Numbered from the stretch's first letter, positions 20,200 to 35,074 are shown. The stretch: 64,000 nucleotides of DNA from Hydractinia symbiolongicarpus (GCF_029227915.1 NC_079878.1:33383501-33447500); one strand, 5' to 3'. Notes: a model not told the origin generated them from the letters alone. Translations and numbers: made by a program.

Positions 20200-23100
20200 A
20201 ACTGTTTTTATTCTGCGTCTCATCAAAAATGAAAACATTTTTGAAAACTACAAGTCTCATGCGTTTTAGTGGTGAAAAAATAATTTAAAAAATCGTTCTG
20301 AAAATGAGTTTACTCACAGGGTACTTTCTTTGTATACATTCGACTATACGGGCCAAGCCCGGGATTTACGGGAAATCGCGGGTTTTCGTTTGCCGGCGAT
20401 TAAACTTCTTTTATTCAGCGTCTCATCAAAAATGAAAACATTTTTAAAAACTACAAGTCTTATGCGTTTTAGTGGGGAAAATATAATTTAAAAAATCGTT
20501 CTGGAAATGAGTTTACTCCCTGGGTACTTTCTTTGTATACTTTTGACTATACGGGCCGAGTCCGGGATTTAGGGAAATCGCAGGTTTTCGTTTGCCGGCG
20601 ATTAAACTGCTTTTATTCAGCGTCTCATCAAAAATGAAAACATTTTTGAAAACTACAAGTCTTATGCGTTTTAGTGGTGAAAAAATAATTTAAAAAATCG
20701 TTCTGGAAATGAGTTTACTCACAGGGTACTTTCTTTGTATACTTTTGACTATACGGGCCAAGTCGGGATTTACGGGAAATCGCGGGATTTCGTTTGCCGG
20801 CGATTAAACTTCTTTTATTCAGCGTGTCATCAAAAATGAAAACATTTTTAAAAACTACAAGTCTTATGCGTTTTAGTGGTGAAAAAATAATTTAAAAAAT
20901 CGTTCTGAAAATGAGTTTACTCACAGGGTACTTTCTTTGTATACATTCGACTATACGGGCCAAGCCCGGGATTTACGGGAAATCGCGGGTTTTCGTTTGC
21001 CGGCGATTAAACTTCTTTTATTCAGCGTCTCATCAAAAATGAAAACATTTTTAAAAACTACAAGTCTTATGCGTTTTAGTGGGGAAAATATAATTTAAAA
21101 AATCGTTCTGGAAATGAGTTTACTCCCTGGGTACTTTCTTTGTATACTTTTGACTATACGGGCCGAGTCCGGGATTTAGGGAAATCGCAGGTTTTCGTTT
21201 GCCGGCGATTAAACTGCTTTTATTCAGCGTCTCATCAAGAATGAAAACATTTTTGAAAACTACAAGTCTCATGCGTTTTAGTGGTGAAAAAATAATTTAA
21301 AAAATCGTTCGGGAAATGATTTTACTCCCTGGGTACTTTCTTTGTATACTTTTGACTATACGGGCCAAGCCGGGATTTACGGGAAATCGCGGGTTTTCGT
21401 TTGCCGGCGATTAAACTTCTTTTATTCAGCGTCTCATCAAAAATGAAAACATTTTTAAAAACTACAAGTCTCATGGGCTTTAGTGGTGAAAAAATAATTT
21501 AAAAAATCGTTCTGGAAATGAGTTTACTCACAGGGTACTTTCTTTGTATACATTCGACTATACGTGCCAAGCCCGGGATTTACGTGAAATCGCGGGTTTT
21601 GGTTTGCCAGCGATTAAACTTCTTTTATTCAACGTCTCATCAAAAATGAAAACATTTTTAAAAACTACAAGTCTCATGCGTTTTAGTGGTGAAAAAATAA
21701 TTTAAAAAATCGTTCGGGAAATGAGTTTTTTCCCTGGGTACTTTCTTTGTATACTTTTGACTATACGGGCCAAGCCGGAATTTACGGGAAATCGGGGGTT
21801 TTCGTTTGCCGGCGATTAAACTTCTTTTATTCAGCGTCTCATCAAAAATGAAAACATTTTTAAAAACTACAAGTCTTATGCGTTTTAGTGGGGAAAATAT
21901 AATTTAAAAAATCGTTCTGGAAATGAGTTTACTCCCTGGGTACTTTCTTTGTATACTTTTGACTATACGGGCCGAGTCCGGGATTTAGGGAAATCGCAGG
22001 TTTTCGTTTGCCGGCGATTAAACTGCTTTTATTCAGCGTCTCATCAAAAATGAAAACATTTTTGAAAACTACAAGTCTCATGCGTTTTAGTGGTGAAAAA
22101 ATAATTTAAAAAATCGTTCTGGAAATGAGTTTACTCACAGGGTACTTTCTTTGTATACTTTTGACTATACGGGCCAAGCCGGGATTTACGGGAAATCGCG
22201 GGTTTTCGTTTGCCGGCGATTAAACTTCTTTTATTCAGCGTCTCATCAAAAATGAAAACATTTTTAAAAACTACAAGTCTCATGGGCTTTAGTGGTGAAA
22301 AAATAATTTAAAAAATCGTTCTGGAAATGAGTTTACTCACAGGGTACTTTCTTTGTATACATTCGACTATACGTGCCAAGCCCGGGATTTACGGGAAATC
22401 GCGGGTTTTCGTTTGCCAGCGATTAAACTTCTTTTATTCAGCGTCTCATCAAAAATGAAAACATTTTTGAAAACTACAAGTCTCATGCGTTTTAGTGGTG
22501 AAAAAATAATTTAAAAAATCGTTCTGGAAATGAGTTTACTCACAGGGTACTTTCTTTGTATACATTCGACTATACGTGCCAAGCCCGGGATTTACGAGAA
22601 ATCGCGGGTTTTCGTTTGCCGGCGATTAAACTGTTTTTATTCTGCGTCTCATCAAAAATGAAAACATTTTTGAAAACTACAAGTCTCATGCGTTTTAGTG
22701 GTGAAAAAATAATTTAAAAAATCGTTCGGGAAATGATTTTACTCCCTGGGTACTTTCTTTGTATACTTTTGACTATACGGGCCAAGCCGGGATTTACGGG
22801 AAATCGCGGGTTTTCGTTTGCCGGCGATTAAACTTCTTTTATTCAGCGTGTCATCAAAAATGAAAACATTTTTTAAAACTACAAGTCTTATGCGTTTTAG
22901 TGGTGAAAAAATAATTTAAAAAATCGTTCTGAAAATGAGTTTACTCACAGGGTACTTTCTTTGTATACATTCGACTATACGGGCCAAGCCCGGGATTTAC
23001 GGGAAATCGCGGGTTTTCGTTTGCCGGCGATTAAACTTCTTTTATTCAGCGTCTCATCAAAAATGAAAACATTTTTAAAAACTACAAGTCTCATGCGTTT

Positions 23101-26100
23101 TAGTGGGGAAAATATAATTTAAAAAATCGTTCTGGAAATGAGTTTACTCCCTGGGTACTTTCTTTGTATACTTTTGACTATACGGGCCGAGTCCGGGATT
23201 TAGGGAAATCGCAGGTTTTCGTTTGCCGGCGATTAAACTGCTTTTATTCAGCGTCTCATCAAAAATGAAAACATTTTTGAAAACTACAAGTCTCATGCGT
23301 TTTAGTGGTGAAAAAATAATTTAAAAAATCGTTCGGGAAATGATTTTACTCCCTGGGTACTTTCTTTGTAAACTTTTGACTATACGGGCCAAGCCGGGAT
23401 TTACGGGAAATCGCGGGTTTTCGTTTGCCGGCGATTAAACTTCTTTTATTCAGCGTCTCATCAAAAATGAAAACATTTTTAAAAACTACAAGTCTCATGG
23501 GCTTTAGTGGTGAAAAAATAATTTAAAAAATCGTTCTGGAAATGAGTTTACTCACAGGGTACTTTCTTTGTATACATTCGACTATACGTGCCAAGCCCGG
23601 GATTTACGGGAAATCGCGGGTTTTCGTTTGCCAGCGATTAAACTTCTTTTATTTAGCGTCTCATCAAAAATGAAAACATTTTTAAAAACTACAAGTCTCA
23701 TGCGTTTTAGTGGTGAAAAAATAATTTAAAAAATCGTTCGGGAAATGAGTTTACTCCCTGGGTACTTTCTTTGTATACTTTTGACTATACGGGCCAAGCC
23801 GGGATTTACGGGAAATCGCGGGTTTTCGTTTGCCGGCGATTAAACTTCTTTTATTCAGCGTCTCATCAAAAATGAAAACATTTTTAAAAACTACAAGTCT
23901 TATGCGTTTTAGTGGGGAAAATATAATTTAAAAAATCGTTCTGGAAATGAGTTTACTCCCTGGGTACTTTCTTTGTATACTTTTGACTATACGGGCCGAG
24001 TCCGGGATTTAGGGAAATCGCAGGTTTTCGTTTGCCGGCGATTAAACTGCTTTTATTCAGCGTCTCATCAAAAATGAAAACATTTTTGAAAACTACAAGT
24101 CTCATGCGTTTTAGTGGTGAAAAAATAATTTAAAAAATCGTTCGGGAAATGATTTTACTCCCTGGGTACTTTCTTTGTATACTTTTGACTATACGGGCCA
24201 AGCCGGGATTTACGGGAAATCGCGGGTTTTCGTTTGCCGGCGATTAAACTTCTTTTATTCAGCGTCTCATCAAAAATGAAAACATTTTTAAAAACTACAA
24301 GTCTCATGGGCTTTAGTGGTGAAAAAATAATTTAAAAAATCGTTCTGGAAATGAGTTTACTCACAGGGTACTTTCTTTGTATACTTTTGACTATACGGGC
24401 CAAGCCGGGATTTACGGGAAATCGCGGGTTTTCGTTTGCCGGCGATTAAACTTCTTTTATTCAGCGTCTCATCAAAAATGTAAACATTTTTAAAAACTAC
24501 AAGTCTGATGCGTTTTAGTGGTGAAAAAATAATTTAAAAAATCGTTCGAGAAATGAGTTTACTCCCTGGGTACTTTCTTTGTATACTTTTGACTATACGG
24601 GCCAAGCCGGGATTTACGGGAAATCGCGGGTTTTCGTTTGCCGGCGATTAAAATTCTTTTATTCAGCGTCCCATCAAATATGAAAACATTTTTGAAAACT
24701 ACAAGTCTCATGCGTTTAGTGGTAAAAAAATAATATAAAAAATCGTTCGGGAAATGAGTTTACTTCCTGGGTACTTTCTTTGTATACTTTTGACTATACG
24801 GGCCAAGCCCGGGATTTACGGGAAATCGCGGGTTTTCGTTTGCCGGCGATTAAACTTCTTTTATTCAGCGTCTAATCAAAAATGAAAACATTTTTTAAAA
24901 CTACAAGTCTCATGCGTTTTAGTGGTGAAAAAATAATTTAAAAAATCGTTCGGGAAATGAGTTTACTCCCTGGGTACTTTCTTTGTATACTTTTGACTAT
25001 ACGGGCCACGCCCGGGATTTACGGGAATTCGCGGGTTTTCGTTTGCCGGCGATTAAACTTCTTTTATTCAGCGTCTCATCAAAAATGAAAACACTTTTAA
25101 AAACTACAAGTCTTATGCGTTTTAGTGGTGAAAAAATAATTTAAAAAATCGTTCTGGAAATGAGTTTACTCCCTGGGTACTTTCTTTGTATACTTTTGAC
25201 TATACGGGCCGAGTCCGAGATTTAAGGAAATCGCAGGTTTTCGTTTGCCGGCGATTAAACTTCTTTTATTCAGCGTCTCACCAAAAATGAAAACATTTTT
25301 GAAAACTACAAGTCTCATGCGTTTTAGTGGTGAAAAAATAATTTAAAAAATCGTTCGGGAAATGAGTTTACTCCCTGGGTACTTTCTTTGTATACTTTTG
25401 ACTATACGGGCCAAGCCGGGATTTACGGGAAATCGCGGGTTTTCGTTTGCCGGCGATTAAACTTCTTTTATTCAGCGTCTCATCAAAAATGAAAACATTT
25501 TTAAAAACTACAAGTCTCATGCGTATTAGTGGTGAAAAAATAATTTAAAAAATCGTTCTGGAAATGAGTTTACTCACAGGGTACTTTCTTTGTATACATT
25601 CGACTATACGTGCCAAGCCCGGGATTTACGAGAAATCGCGGGTTTTCGTTTGCCGGCGATTAAACTTCTTTTATTCCGCGTCTCATCAAAAATGAAAACA
25701 TTTTTGAAAACTACAAGTCTCATGCGTTTTAGTGGTGAAAAAATAATTTAAAAAATCGTTCGGGAAATGAGTTTACTCCCTGGGTACTTTCTTTGTATAC
25801 TTTTGACTATACGGGCCAAGCCGGGATTTACGGGAAATCGCGGGTTTTCGTTTGCCGGCGATTAAACTTCTTTTATTCAGCGTCTCATCAAAAATGAAAA
25901 CATTTTTAAAAACTACAAGTCTTATGCGTTTTAGTGGTGAAAAAATAATTTAAAAAATCGTTCTGGAAATGAGTTTACTCACAGGGTACTTTCTTTGTAT
26001 ACATTCGACTATACGTGCCAAGCCCGGGATTTACGGGAAATCGCGGGTTTTCGTTTGCCGGCGATTAAACTGCTTTTATTCAGCGTCTCATCAAAAATGA

Positions 26101-29100
26101 ACACATTTTTGAAAACTACAAGTCTCATGCGTTTTAGTGGTGAAAAAATAATTTAAAAAGTCGTTCGGGAATTGATTTTACTCCCTGGGTACTTTCTTTG
26201 TATACTTTTGACTATACGGGCCAAGCCGGGATTTACGGGAAATAGCGGGTTTTCGTTTGCCGGCGATTAAACTTCTTTTATTCAGCGTGTCATCAAAAAT
26301 GAAAACATTTTTAAAAACTACAAGTCTTATGCGTTTTAGTGGTGAAAAAATAATTTAAAAAATCGTTCTGAAAATGAGTTTACTCACAGGGTACTTTCTT
26401 TGTATACATTCGACTATACGGGCCAAGCCCGGGATTTACGGGAAATCGCGGGTTTTCGTTTGCCGGCGATTAAACTTCTTTTATTCAGCGTCTCATCAAA
26501 AATGAAAACATTTTTAAAAACTGCAAGTCTTATGCGTTTTAGTGGGGAAAATATAATTTAAAAAATCGTTCTGGAAATGAGTTTACTCCCTGGGTACTTT
26601 CTTTGTATACTTTTGACTATACGGGCCGAGTCCGGGATTTAGGGAAATCGCAGGTTTTCGTTTGCCGGCGATTAAACTGCTTTTATTCAGCGTCTCATCA
26701 AAAATGAAAACATTTTTGAAAACTACAAGTCTCATGCGTTTTAGTGGTGAAAAAATAATTTAAAAAATCGTTCGGGAAATGATTTTACTCCCTGGGTACT
26801 TTCTTTGTATACTTTTGACTATACGGGCCAAGTCGGGATTTACGGAAAATCGCGGGTTTTCGTTTGCCGGCGATTAAACTTCTTTTATTCAGCGTCTCAT
26901 CAAAAATGAAAACATTTTTAAAAACTACAAGTCTCATGGGCTTTAGTGGTGAAAAAATAATTTAAAAAATCGTTCTGGAAATGAGTTTACTCACAGGGTA
27001 CTTTCTTTGTATACATTCGACTATACGGGCCAAGCCGGGATTTACGGGAAATCGCGGGTTTTCGTTTGCCGGCGATTAAACTTCTTTTATTCAGCGTCTC
27101 ATCAAAAATGTAAACATTTTTAAAAACTACAAGTCTGATGCGTTTTAGTGGGGAAAATATAATTTAAAAAATCGTTCTGGAAATGAGTTTACTCCCTGGG
27201 TACTTTCTTTGTATACTTTTGACTATACGGGCCGAGTCCGGGATTTAGGGAAATCGCAGGTTTTCGTTTGCCGGCGATTAAACTGCTTTTATTCAGCGTC
27301 TCATCAAAAATGAAAACATTTTTGAAAACTACAAGTCTCATGCGTTTTAGTGGTGAAAAAATAATTTAAAAAATCGTTCGGGAAATGATTTTACTCCCTG
27401 GGTACTTTCTTTGTATACTTTTGACTATACGGGCCAAGCCGGGATTTACGGGAAATCGCGGGTTTTCGTTTGCCGGCGATTAAACTTCTTTTATTCAGCG
27501 TCTCATCAAAAATGAAAACATTTTTAAAAACTACAAGTCTCATGGGCTTTAGTGGTGAAAAAATAATTTAAAAAATCGTTCTGGAAATGAGTTTACTCAC
27601 AGGGTACTTTCTTTGTATACATTCGACTATACGTGCCAAGCCCGGGATTTACGGGAAATCGCGGGTTTTCGTTTGCCAGCGATTAAACTTCTTTTATTCA
27701 GCGTCTCATCAAAAATGAAAACATTTTTGAAAACTACAAGTCTCATGCGTTTTAGTGGTGAAAAAATAATTTAAAAAATCGTTCGGGAAATGAGTTTACT
27801 CCCTGGGTACTTTCTTTGTATACTTTTGACTATACGGGCCAAGCCGGGATTTACGGGAAATCGCGGGTTTTCGTTTGCCGGCGATTAAACTTCTTTTATT
27901 CAGCGTCTCATCAAAAATGTAAACATTTTTAAAAACTACAAGTCTGATGCGTCTTAGTGGTGAAAAAATAATTTAAAAAATCGTTCGATAAATGAGTTTA
28001 CTCCCTGTTTACTTTCTTTGTATACTTTTGACTATACGGGCCAAGCCGGGATTTACGGGAAATCGCGGGTTTTCGTTTGCCGGCGATTAAACTTCTTTTA
28101 TTCAGCGTCTCATCAAAAATGAAAACATTTTTGAAAACTACAAGTCTCATGCGTTTTAGTGGTGAAAAAATAATTTAAAAAATCGTTCGGGAAATGAGTT
28201 TACTCCCTGGGTACTTTCTTTGTATACTTTTGACTATACGGGCCAAGCCGGGATTTACGGGAAATCGCGGGTTTTCGTTTGCCGGCGATTAAACTTCTTT
28301 TATTCAGCGTCTCATCAAAAATGTAAACATTTTTAAAAACTACAAGTCTGATGCGTCTTAGTGGTGAAAAAATAATTTAAAAAATCGTTCGAGAAATGAG
28401 TTTACTCCCTGTTTACTTTCTTTGTATACTTTTGACTATACGGGCCAAGCCGGGATTTACGGGAAATCGCGGGTTTTCGTTTGCCGGCGATTAAAATTCT
28501 TTTATTCAGCGTCCCATCAAATATGAAAACATTTTTGAAAACTACAAGTCTCATGCGTTTTAGTGGTGAAAAAAAAATTTAAAAAATCGTTCGGGAAATG
28601 AGTTTACTTCTTGGGTACTTTCTTTGTATACATTCGACTATACGGGTCAAGCCCCGGATTTACGGGAAAACGCTGGATTTCGTTTGCCGGCGATTAAACG
28701 TCTTTCATTAAGCGGCTCATCAAAAATGAAAACATTTTTGAAAAGTACAAGTCTCATGCGTTTTAGTGGTGAAAAAATAATTTAAAAAATAGTTCGGGAA
28801 ATGAGTTTACTCCCTGGGTACTTTCTTTGTATACTTTTGACTATACGGGCCACGCCCAGGATTTACGGGAATTCGCTGGTTTTCGTTTGCCGGCGATTAA
28901 ACTTCTTTTATTCAGCGTCTCATCAAAAATGAAAACACTTTTAAAAACTACAAGTCTTATGCGTTTTAGTGGTGAAAAAATAATATAAAAAATCGTTCTG
29001 GAAATGAGTTTACTCCCTGGGTACTTTCTTTGTATACTTTTGACTATACGGGCCGAGTCCGAGATTTAAGGAAATCGCAGGTTTTCGTTTGCCGGCGATT

Positions 29101-30200
29101 AAACTTCTTTTATTCAGCGTCTCACCAAAAATGAAAACATTTTTAAAAACTACAAGTCTCATGCGTTTTAGTGGTGAAAAAATAATTTAAAAAATCGTTC
29201 GGGAAATGAGTTTACTCCCTGGGTACTTTCTTTGTATACTTTTGACTATACGGGCCAAGCCGGGATTTACGGGAAATCGCGGGTTTTAGTTTGCCGGCGA
29301 TTAAACTTCTTTTATTCAGCGTCTCATCAAAAATGAAAACATTTTTAAAAACTACAAGTCTCATGCGTATTAGTGGTGAAAAAATAATTTAAAAAATCGT
29401 TCTGGAAATGAGTTTACTCACAGGGTACTTTCTTTGTATACATTCGACTATACGTGCCAAGCCCGGGATTTACGAGAAATCGCGGGTTTTCGTTTGCCGG
29501 CGATTAAACTTCTTTTATTCCGCGTCTCATCAAAAATGAAAACATTTTTGAAAACTACAAGTCTCATGCGTTTTAGTGGTGAAAAAATAATTTAAAAAAT
29601 CGTTCGGGAAATGAGTTTACTCCCTGGGTACTTTCTTTGTATACTTTTGACTATACGGGCCAAGCCGGGATTTACGGGAAATCGCGGGTTTTCGTTTGCC
29701 GGCGATTAAACTTCTTTTATTCAGCGTCTCATCAAAAATGAAAACATTTTTAAAAACTACAAGTCTTATGCGTTTTAGTGGTGAAAAAATAATTTAAAAA
29801 ATCGTTCTGGAAATGAGTTTACTCACAGGGTACTTTCTTTGTATACATTCGACTATACGTGCCAAGCCCGGGATTTACGGGAAATCGCGGGTTTTCGTTT
29901 GCCGGCGATTAAACTGCTTTTATTCAGCGTCTCATCAAAAATGAAAACATTTTTGAAAACTACAAGTCTCATGCGTTTTAGTGGTGAAAAAATAATTTAA
30001 AAAATCGTTCGGGAAATGATTTTACTCCCTGGGTACTCTCTTTGTATACTTTTGACTATACGGGCCAAGCCGGGATTTACGGGAAATCGCGGGTTTTCGT
30101 TTGCCGGCGATTAAACTTCTTTTATTCAGCGTCTCATCAAAAATGAAAACATTTTTAAAAACTACAAGTCTCATGGGCTTTAGTGGTGAAAAAATAATTT
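20200..30200. repeat. ~202-bp satellite array, segment 5 (A/B/C mixture)
   Basis: Continuous monomers, no insertion, no gene frame of note. The marker GTGGGGAAAATATAA occurs at 20472, 21079, 21889, 23103 and 23911, steps of about 3, 4, 6 and 4 monomers, so the order is variable rather than strictly periodic. A block starting near 24.5 kb (markers ATGTAAACATTT, CATTTTTTAAAAC, GGGCCACGCCC, CCGAGTCCGAGATTTAAGG) recurs near 30.6 kb with an offset of about 6070 (24891 versus 30961). A related version starts near 28.3 kb. An unusually divergent monomer sits at about 28590-28760. Confidence 0.96.
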
Positions 30201-30204
30201 AAAA

Positions 30205-33200
30205 AATCGTTCTGGAAATGAGTTTACTCACAGGGTACTTTCTTTGTATACATTCGACTATACGTGCCAAGCCCGGGATTTACGGGAAATCGCGGGTTTT
30301 CGTTTGCCAGCGATTAAACTTCTTTTATTCGGCGTCTCATCAGAAATGAAAACATTTTTGAAAACTACAAGACTCATGCGTTTTAGTGGTGAAAAAATAA
30401 TTTAAAAAATCGTTCGGGAAATGAGTTTACTCCCTGGGTACTTTCTTTGTATACTTTTGACTATACGGGCCAAGCCGGGATTTACGGGAAATCGCGGGTT
30501 TTCGTTTGCCGGCGATTAAACTTCTTTTATTCAGCGTCTCATCAAAAATGTAAACATTTTTAAAAACTACAAGTCTGATGCGTTTTAGTGGTGAAAAAAT
30601 AATTTAAAAAATCGTTCGAGAAATGAGTTTACTCCCTGGGTACTTTCTTTGTATACTTTTGACTATGCGGGCCAAGCCGGGATTTACGGGAAATCGCGGG
30701 TTTTCGTTTGCCGGCGATTAAAATTCTTTTATTCAGCGTCCCATCAAATATGAAAACATTTTTGAAAACTACAAGTCTCATGCGTTTAGTGGTAAAAAAA
30801 TAATATAAAAAATCGTTCGGGAAATGAGTTTACTTCCTGGGTACTTTCTTTGTATACTTTTGACTATACGGGCCAAGCCCGGGATTTACGGGAAATCGCG
30901 GGTTTTCGTTTGCCGGCGATTAAACTTCTTTTATTCAGCGTCTCATCAAAAATGAAAACATTTTTTAAAACTACAAGTCTCATGCGTTTTAGTGGTGAAA
31001 AAATAATTTAAAAAATCGTTCGGGAAATGAGTTTACTCCCTGGGTACTTTCTTTGTATACTTTTGACTATACGGGCCACGCCCAGGATTTACGGGAATTC
31101 GCGGGTTTTCGTTTGCCGGCGATTAAACTTCTTTTATTCAGCGTCTCATCAAAAATGAAAACACTTTTAAAAACTACAAGTCTTATGCGTTTTAGTGGTG
31201 AAAAAATAATTTAAAAAATCGTTCTGGAAATGAGTTTACTCCCTGGGTACTTTCTTTGTATACTTTTGACTATACGGGCCGAGTCCGAGATTTAAGGAAA
31301 TCGCAGGTTTTCGTTTGCCGGCGATTAAACTTCTTTTATTCAGCGTCTCACCAAAAATGAAAACATTTTTGAAAACTACAAGTCTCGTGCGTTTTAGTGG
31401 TGAAAAAATAATTTAAAAAATCGTTCGGGAAATGAGTTTACTCCCTGGGTACTTTCTTTGTATACTTTTGACTATACGGGCCAAGCCCGGGATTTACGGG
31501 AAATCGCGGGCTTTCGTTTGCCGGCGATTAAACTTCTTTTATTCAGCGTCTCATCAAAAATGAAAACATTTTTAAAAACTACAAGTCTCATGCGTATTAG
31601 TGGTGAAAAAATAATTTAAAAAATCGTTCTGGAAATGAGTTTACTCACAGGGTACTTTCTTTGTATACATTCGACTATACGTGCCAAGCCCGGGATTTAC
31701 GAGAAATCGCGGGTTTTCGTTTGCCGGCGATTAAACTTCTTTTATTCCGCGTCTCATCAAAAATGAAAACATTTTTGAAAACTACAAGTCTCATGCGTTT
31801 TAGTGGTGAAAAAATAATTTAAAAAATCGTTCGGGAAATGAGTTTACTCCCTGGGTACTTTCTTTGTATACTTTTGACTATACGGGCCAAGCCGGGATTT
31901 ACGGGAAATCGCGGGTTTTCGTTTGCCGGCGATTAAACTTCTTTTATTCAGCGTCTCATCAAAAATGAAAACTTTTTTAAAAACTACAAGTCTTATGCGT
32001 TTTAGTGGTGAAAAAATAATTTAAAAAATCGTTCTGGAAATGAGTTTACTCACAGGGTACTTTCTTTGTATACATTCGACTATACGTGCCAAGCCCGGGA
32101 TTTACGGGAAATCGCGGGTTTTCGTTTGCCGGCGATTAAACTTCTTTTATTCAGCGTCTCATCAAAAATGAAAACATTTTTGAAAACTACAAGTCTCATG
32201 CGTTTTAGTGGTGAAAAAATAATTTAAAAAATCGTTCAGGAAATGAGTTTACTCCCTGGGTACTTTCTTTGTATACTTTTGACTATACGGGCCAAGTCGG
32301 GATTTACGGGAAATCGCGGGTTTTCGTTTGCCGGCGATTAAACTTCTTTTATTCAGCGTCTCATCAAAAATGAAAACATTTTTAAAAAACTACAAGTCTT
32401 ATGCGTTTTAGTGGTGAAAAAATAATTTAAAAAATCGTTCTGGAAATGAGTTTACTCACAGGGTACTTTCTTTGTATACATTCGACTACACGGGCCAAGC
32501 CCGGGGTTTACGGGAAATCGCGGGTTTTCGTTTGCCGGCGATTAAACTTCTTTTATTCAGCGTCTCATCAAAAATGAAAACATTTTTAAAAACTACAAGT
32601 CTTATGCGTTTTAGTGGGGAAAATATAATTTAAAAAATCGTTCTGGAAATGAGTTTACTCACAGGGTACTTTCTTTGTATACATTCGACTATACGTGCCA
32701 AGCCCGGGATTTACGGGAAATCGCGGGTTTTCGTTTGCCAGCGATTAAACTTCTTTTATTCGGCGTCTCATCAGAAATGAAAACATTTTTGAAAACTACA
32801 AGACTCATGCGTTTTAGTGGTGAAAAAATAATTTAAAAAATCGTTCGGGAAATGAGTTTACTCCCTGGGTACTTTCTTTGTATACTTTTGACTATACGGG
32901 CCAAGCCGGGATTTACGGGAAATCGCGGGTTTTCGTTTGCCGGCGATTAAACTTCTTTTATTCAGCGTCTCATCAAAAATGTAAACATTTTTAAAAACTA
33001 CAAGTCTGATGCGTTTTAGTGGTGAAAAAATAATTTAAAAAATCGTTCGAGAAATGAGTTTACTCCCTGGGTACTTTCTTTGTATACTTTTGACTATGCG
33101 GGCCAAGCCGGGATTTACGGGAAATCGCGGGTTTTCGTTTGCCGGCGATTAAAATTCTTTTATTCAGCGTCCCATCAAATATGAAAACATTTTTGAAAAC

Positions 33201-35065
33201 TACAAGTCTCATGCGTTTAGTGGTAAAAAAATAATATAAAAAATCGTTCGGGAAATGAGTTTACTTCCTGGGTACTTTCTTTGTATACTTTTGACTATAC
33301 GGGCCAAGCCCGGGATTTACGGGAAATCGCGGGTTTTCGTTTGCCGGCGATTAAACTTCTTTTATTCAGCGTCTCATCAAAAATGAAAACATTTTTTAAA
33401 ACTACAAGTCTCATGCGTTTTAGTGGTGAAAAAATAATTTAAAAAATCGTTCGGGAAATGAGTTTACTCCCTGGGTACTTTCTTTGTATACTTTTGACTA
33501 TACGGGCCACGCCCAGGATTTACGGGAATTCGCGGGTTTTCGTTTGCCGGCGATTAAACTTCTTTTATTCAGCGTCTCATCAAAAATGAAAACACTTTTA
33601 AAAACTACAAGTCTTATGCGTTTTAGTGGTGAAAAAATAATTTAAAAAATCGTTCTGGAAATGAGTTTACTCCCTGGGTACTTTCTTTGTATACTTTTGA
33701 CTATACGGGCCGAGTCCGAGATTTAAGGAAATCGCAGGTTTTCGTTTGCCGGCGATTAAACTTCTTTTATTCAGCGTCTCACCAAAAATGAAAACATTTT
33801 TGAAAACTACAAGTCTCGTGCGTTTTAGTGGTGAAAAAATAATTTAAAAAATCGTTCGGGAAATGAGTTTACTCCCTGGGTACTTTCTTTGTATACTTTT
33901 GACTATACGGGCCAAGCCCGGGATTTACGGGAAATCGCGGGCTTTCGTTTGCCGGCGATTAAACTTCTTTTATTCAGCGTCTCATCAAAAATGAAAACAT
34001 TTTTAAAAACTACAAGTCTCATGCGTATTAGTGGTGAAAAAATAATTTAAAAAATCGTTCTGGAAATGAGTTTACTCACAGGGTACTTTCTTTGTATACA
34101 TTCGACTATACGTGCCAAGCCCGGGATTTACGAGAAATCGCGGGTTTTCGTTTGCCGGCGATTAAACTTCTTTTATTCCGCGTCTCATCAAAAATGAAAA
34201 CATTTTTGAAAACTACAAGTCTCATGCGTTTTAGTGGTGAAAAAATAATTTAAAAAATCGTTCGGGAAATGAGTTTACTCCCTGGGTACTTTCTTTGTAT
34301 ACTTTTGACTATACGGGCCAAGCCGGGATTTACGGGAAATCGCGGGTTTTCGTTTGCCGGCGATTAAACTTCTTTTATTCAGCGTCTCATCAAAAATGAA
34401 AACTTTTTTAAAAACTACAAGTCTTATGCGTTTTAGTGGTGAAAAAATAATTTAAAAAATCGTTCTGGAAATGAGTTTACTCACAGGGTACTTTCTTTGT
34501 ATACATTCGACTATACGTGCCAAGCCCGGGATTTACGGGAAATCGCGGGTTTTCGTTTGCCGGCGATTAAACTTCTTTTATTCAGCGTCTCATCAAAAAT
34601 GAAAACATTTTTGAAAACTACAAGTCTCATGCGTTTTAGTGGTGAAAAAATAATTTAAAAAATCGTTCAGGAAATGAGTTTACTCCCTGGGTACTTTCTT
34701 TGTATACTTTTGACTATACGGGCCAAGTCGGGATTTACGGGAAATCGCGGGTTTTCGTTTGCCGGCGATTAAACTTCTTTTATTCAGCGTCTCATCAAAA
34801 ATGAAAACATTTTTAAAAAACTACAAGTCTTATGCGTTTTAGTGGTGAAAAAATAATTTAAAAAATCGTTCTGGAAATGAGTTTACTCACAGGGTACTTT
34901 CTTTGTATACATTCGACTACACGGGCCAAGCCCGGGGTTTACGGGAAATCGCGGGTTTTCGTTTGCCGGCGATTAAACTTCTTTTATTCAGCGTCTCATC
35001 AAAAATGAAAACATTTTTAAAAACTACAAGTCTTATGCGTTTTAGTGGGGAAAATATAATTTAAA
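30205..35065. repeat. 2431-bp tandem duplication (12 monomers, two copies)
   Basis: Copy one ~30205-32635, copy two ~32636-35065, offset 2431. Private variants align: GGCGTCTCATCAGAAATG (30331/32762), AAGACTCATGCG, ACTTTTTTAA (31971/34402), a one-A insertion giving TTTTTAAAAAACTAC (~32383/34814) and CCCGGGGTTTACG (~32501/34932). The junction falls in AATTTAAAAAATCGTTCTGG, where the first copy is preceded by CATGGGCTTTAG but the second by GTGGGGAAAATATAA. The near identity indicates a recent event. Confidence 0.9.
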
Positions 35066-35074
35066 AAATCGTTC

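Larger units (their letters stand above)
11412..20200. repeat. ~202-bp satellite array, segment 4 (class D and dimer-rich)
   Basis: Continuous monomers with no insertion. Class D monomers (GTCCCATCAAATATGAAAATATTT with GCGTTTAGTGGTAAAAAAATAATAT) appear repeatedly, for example near 12530, 13950, 14350, 15770 and 19010. A 406-bp dimer domain occupies about 14.6-17.2 kb. Frames at 12292-12540, 13788-13985, 17477-17725 and 17556-17804 are satellite frames. The last two overlap on opposite strands, as expected of chance frames. Confidence 0.96.
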
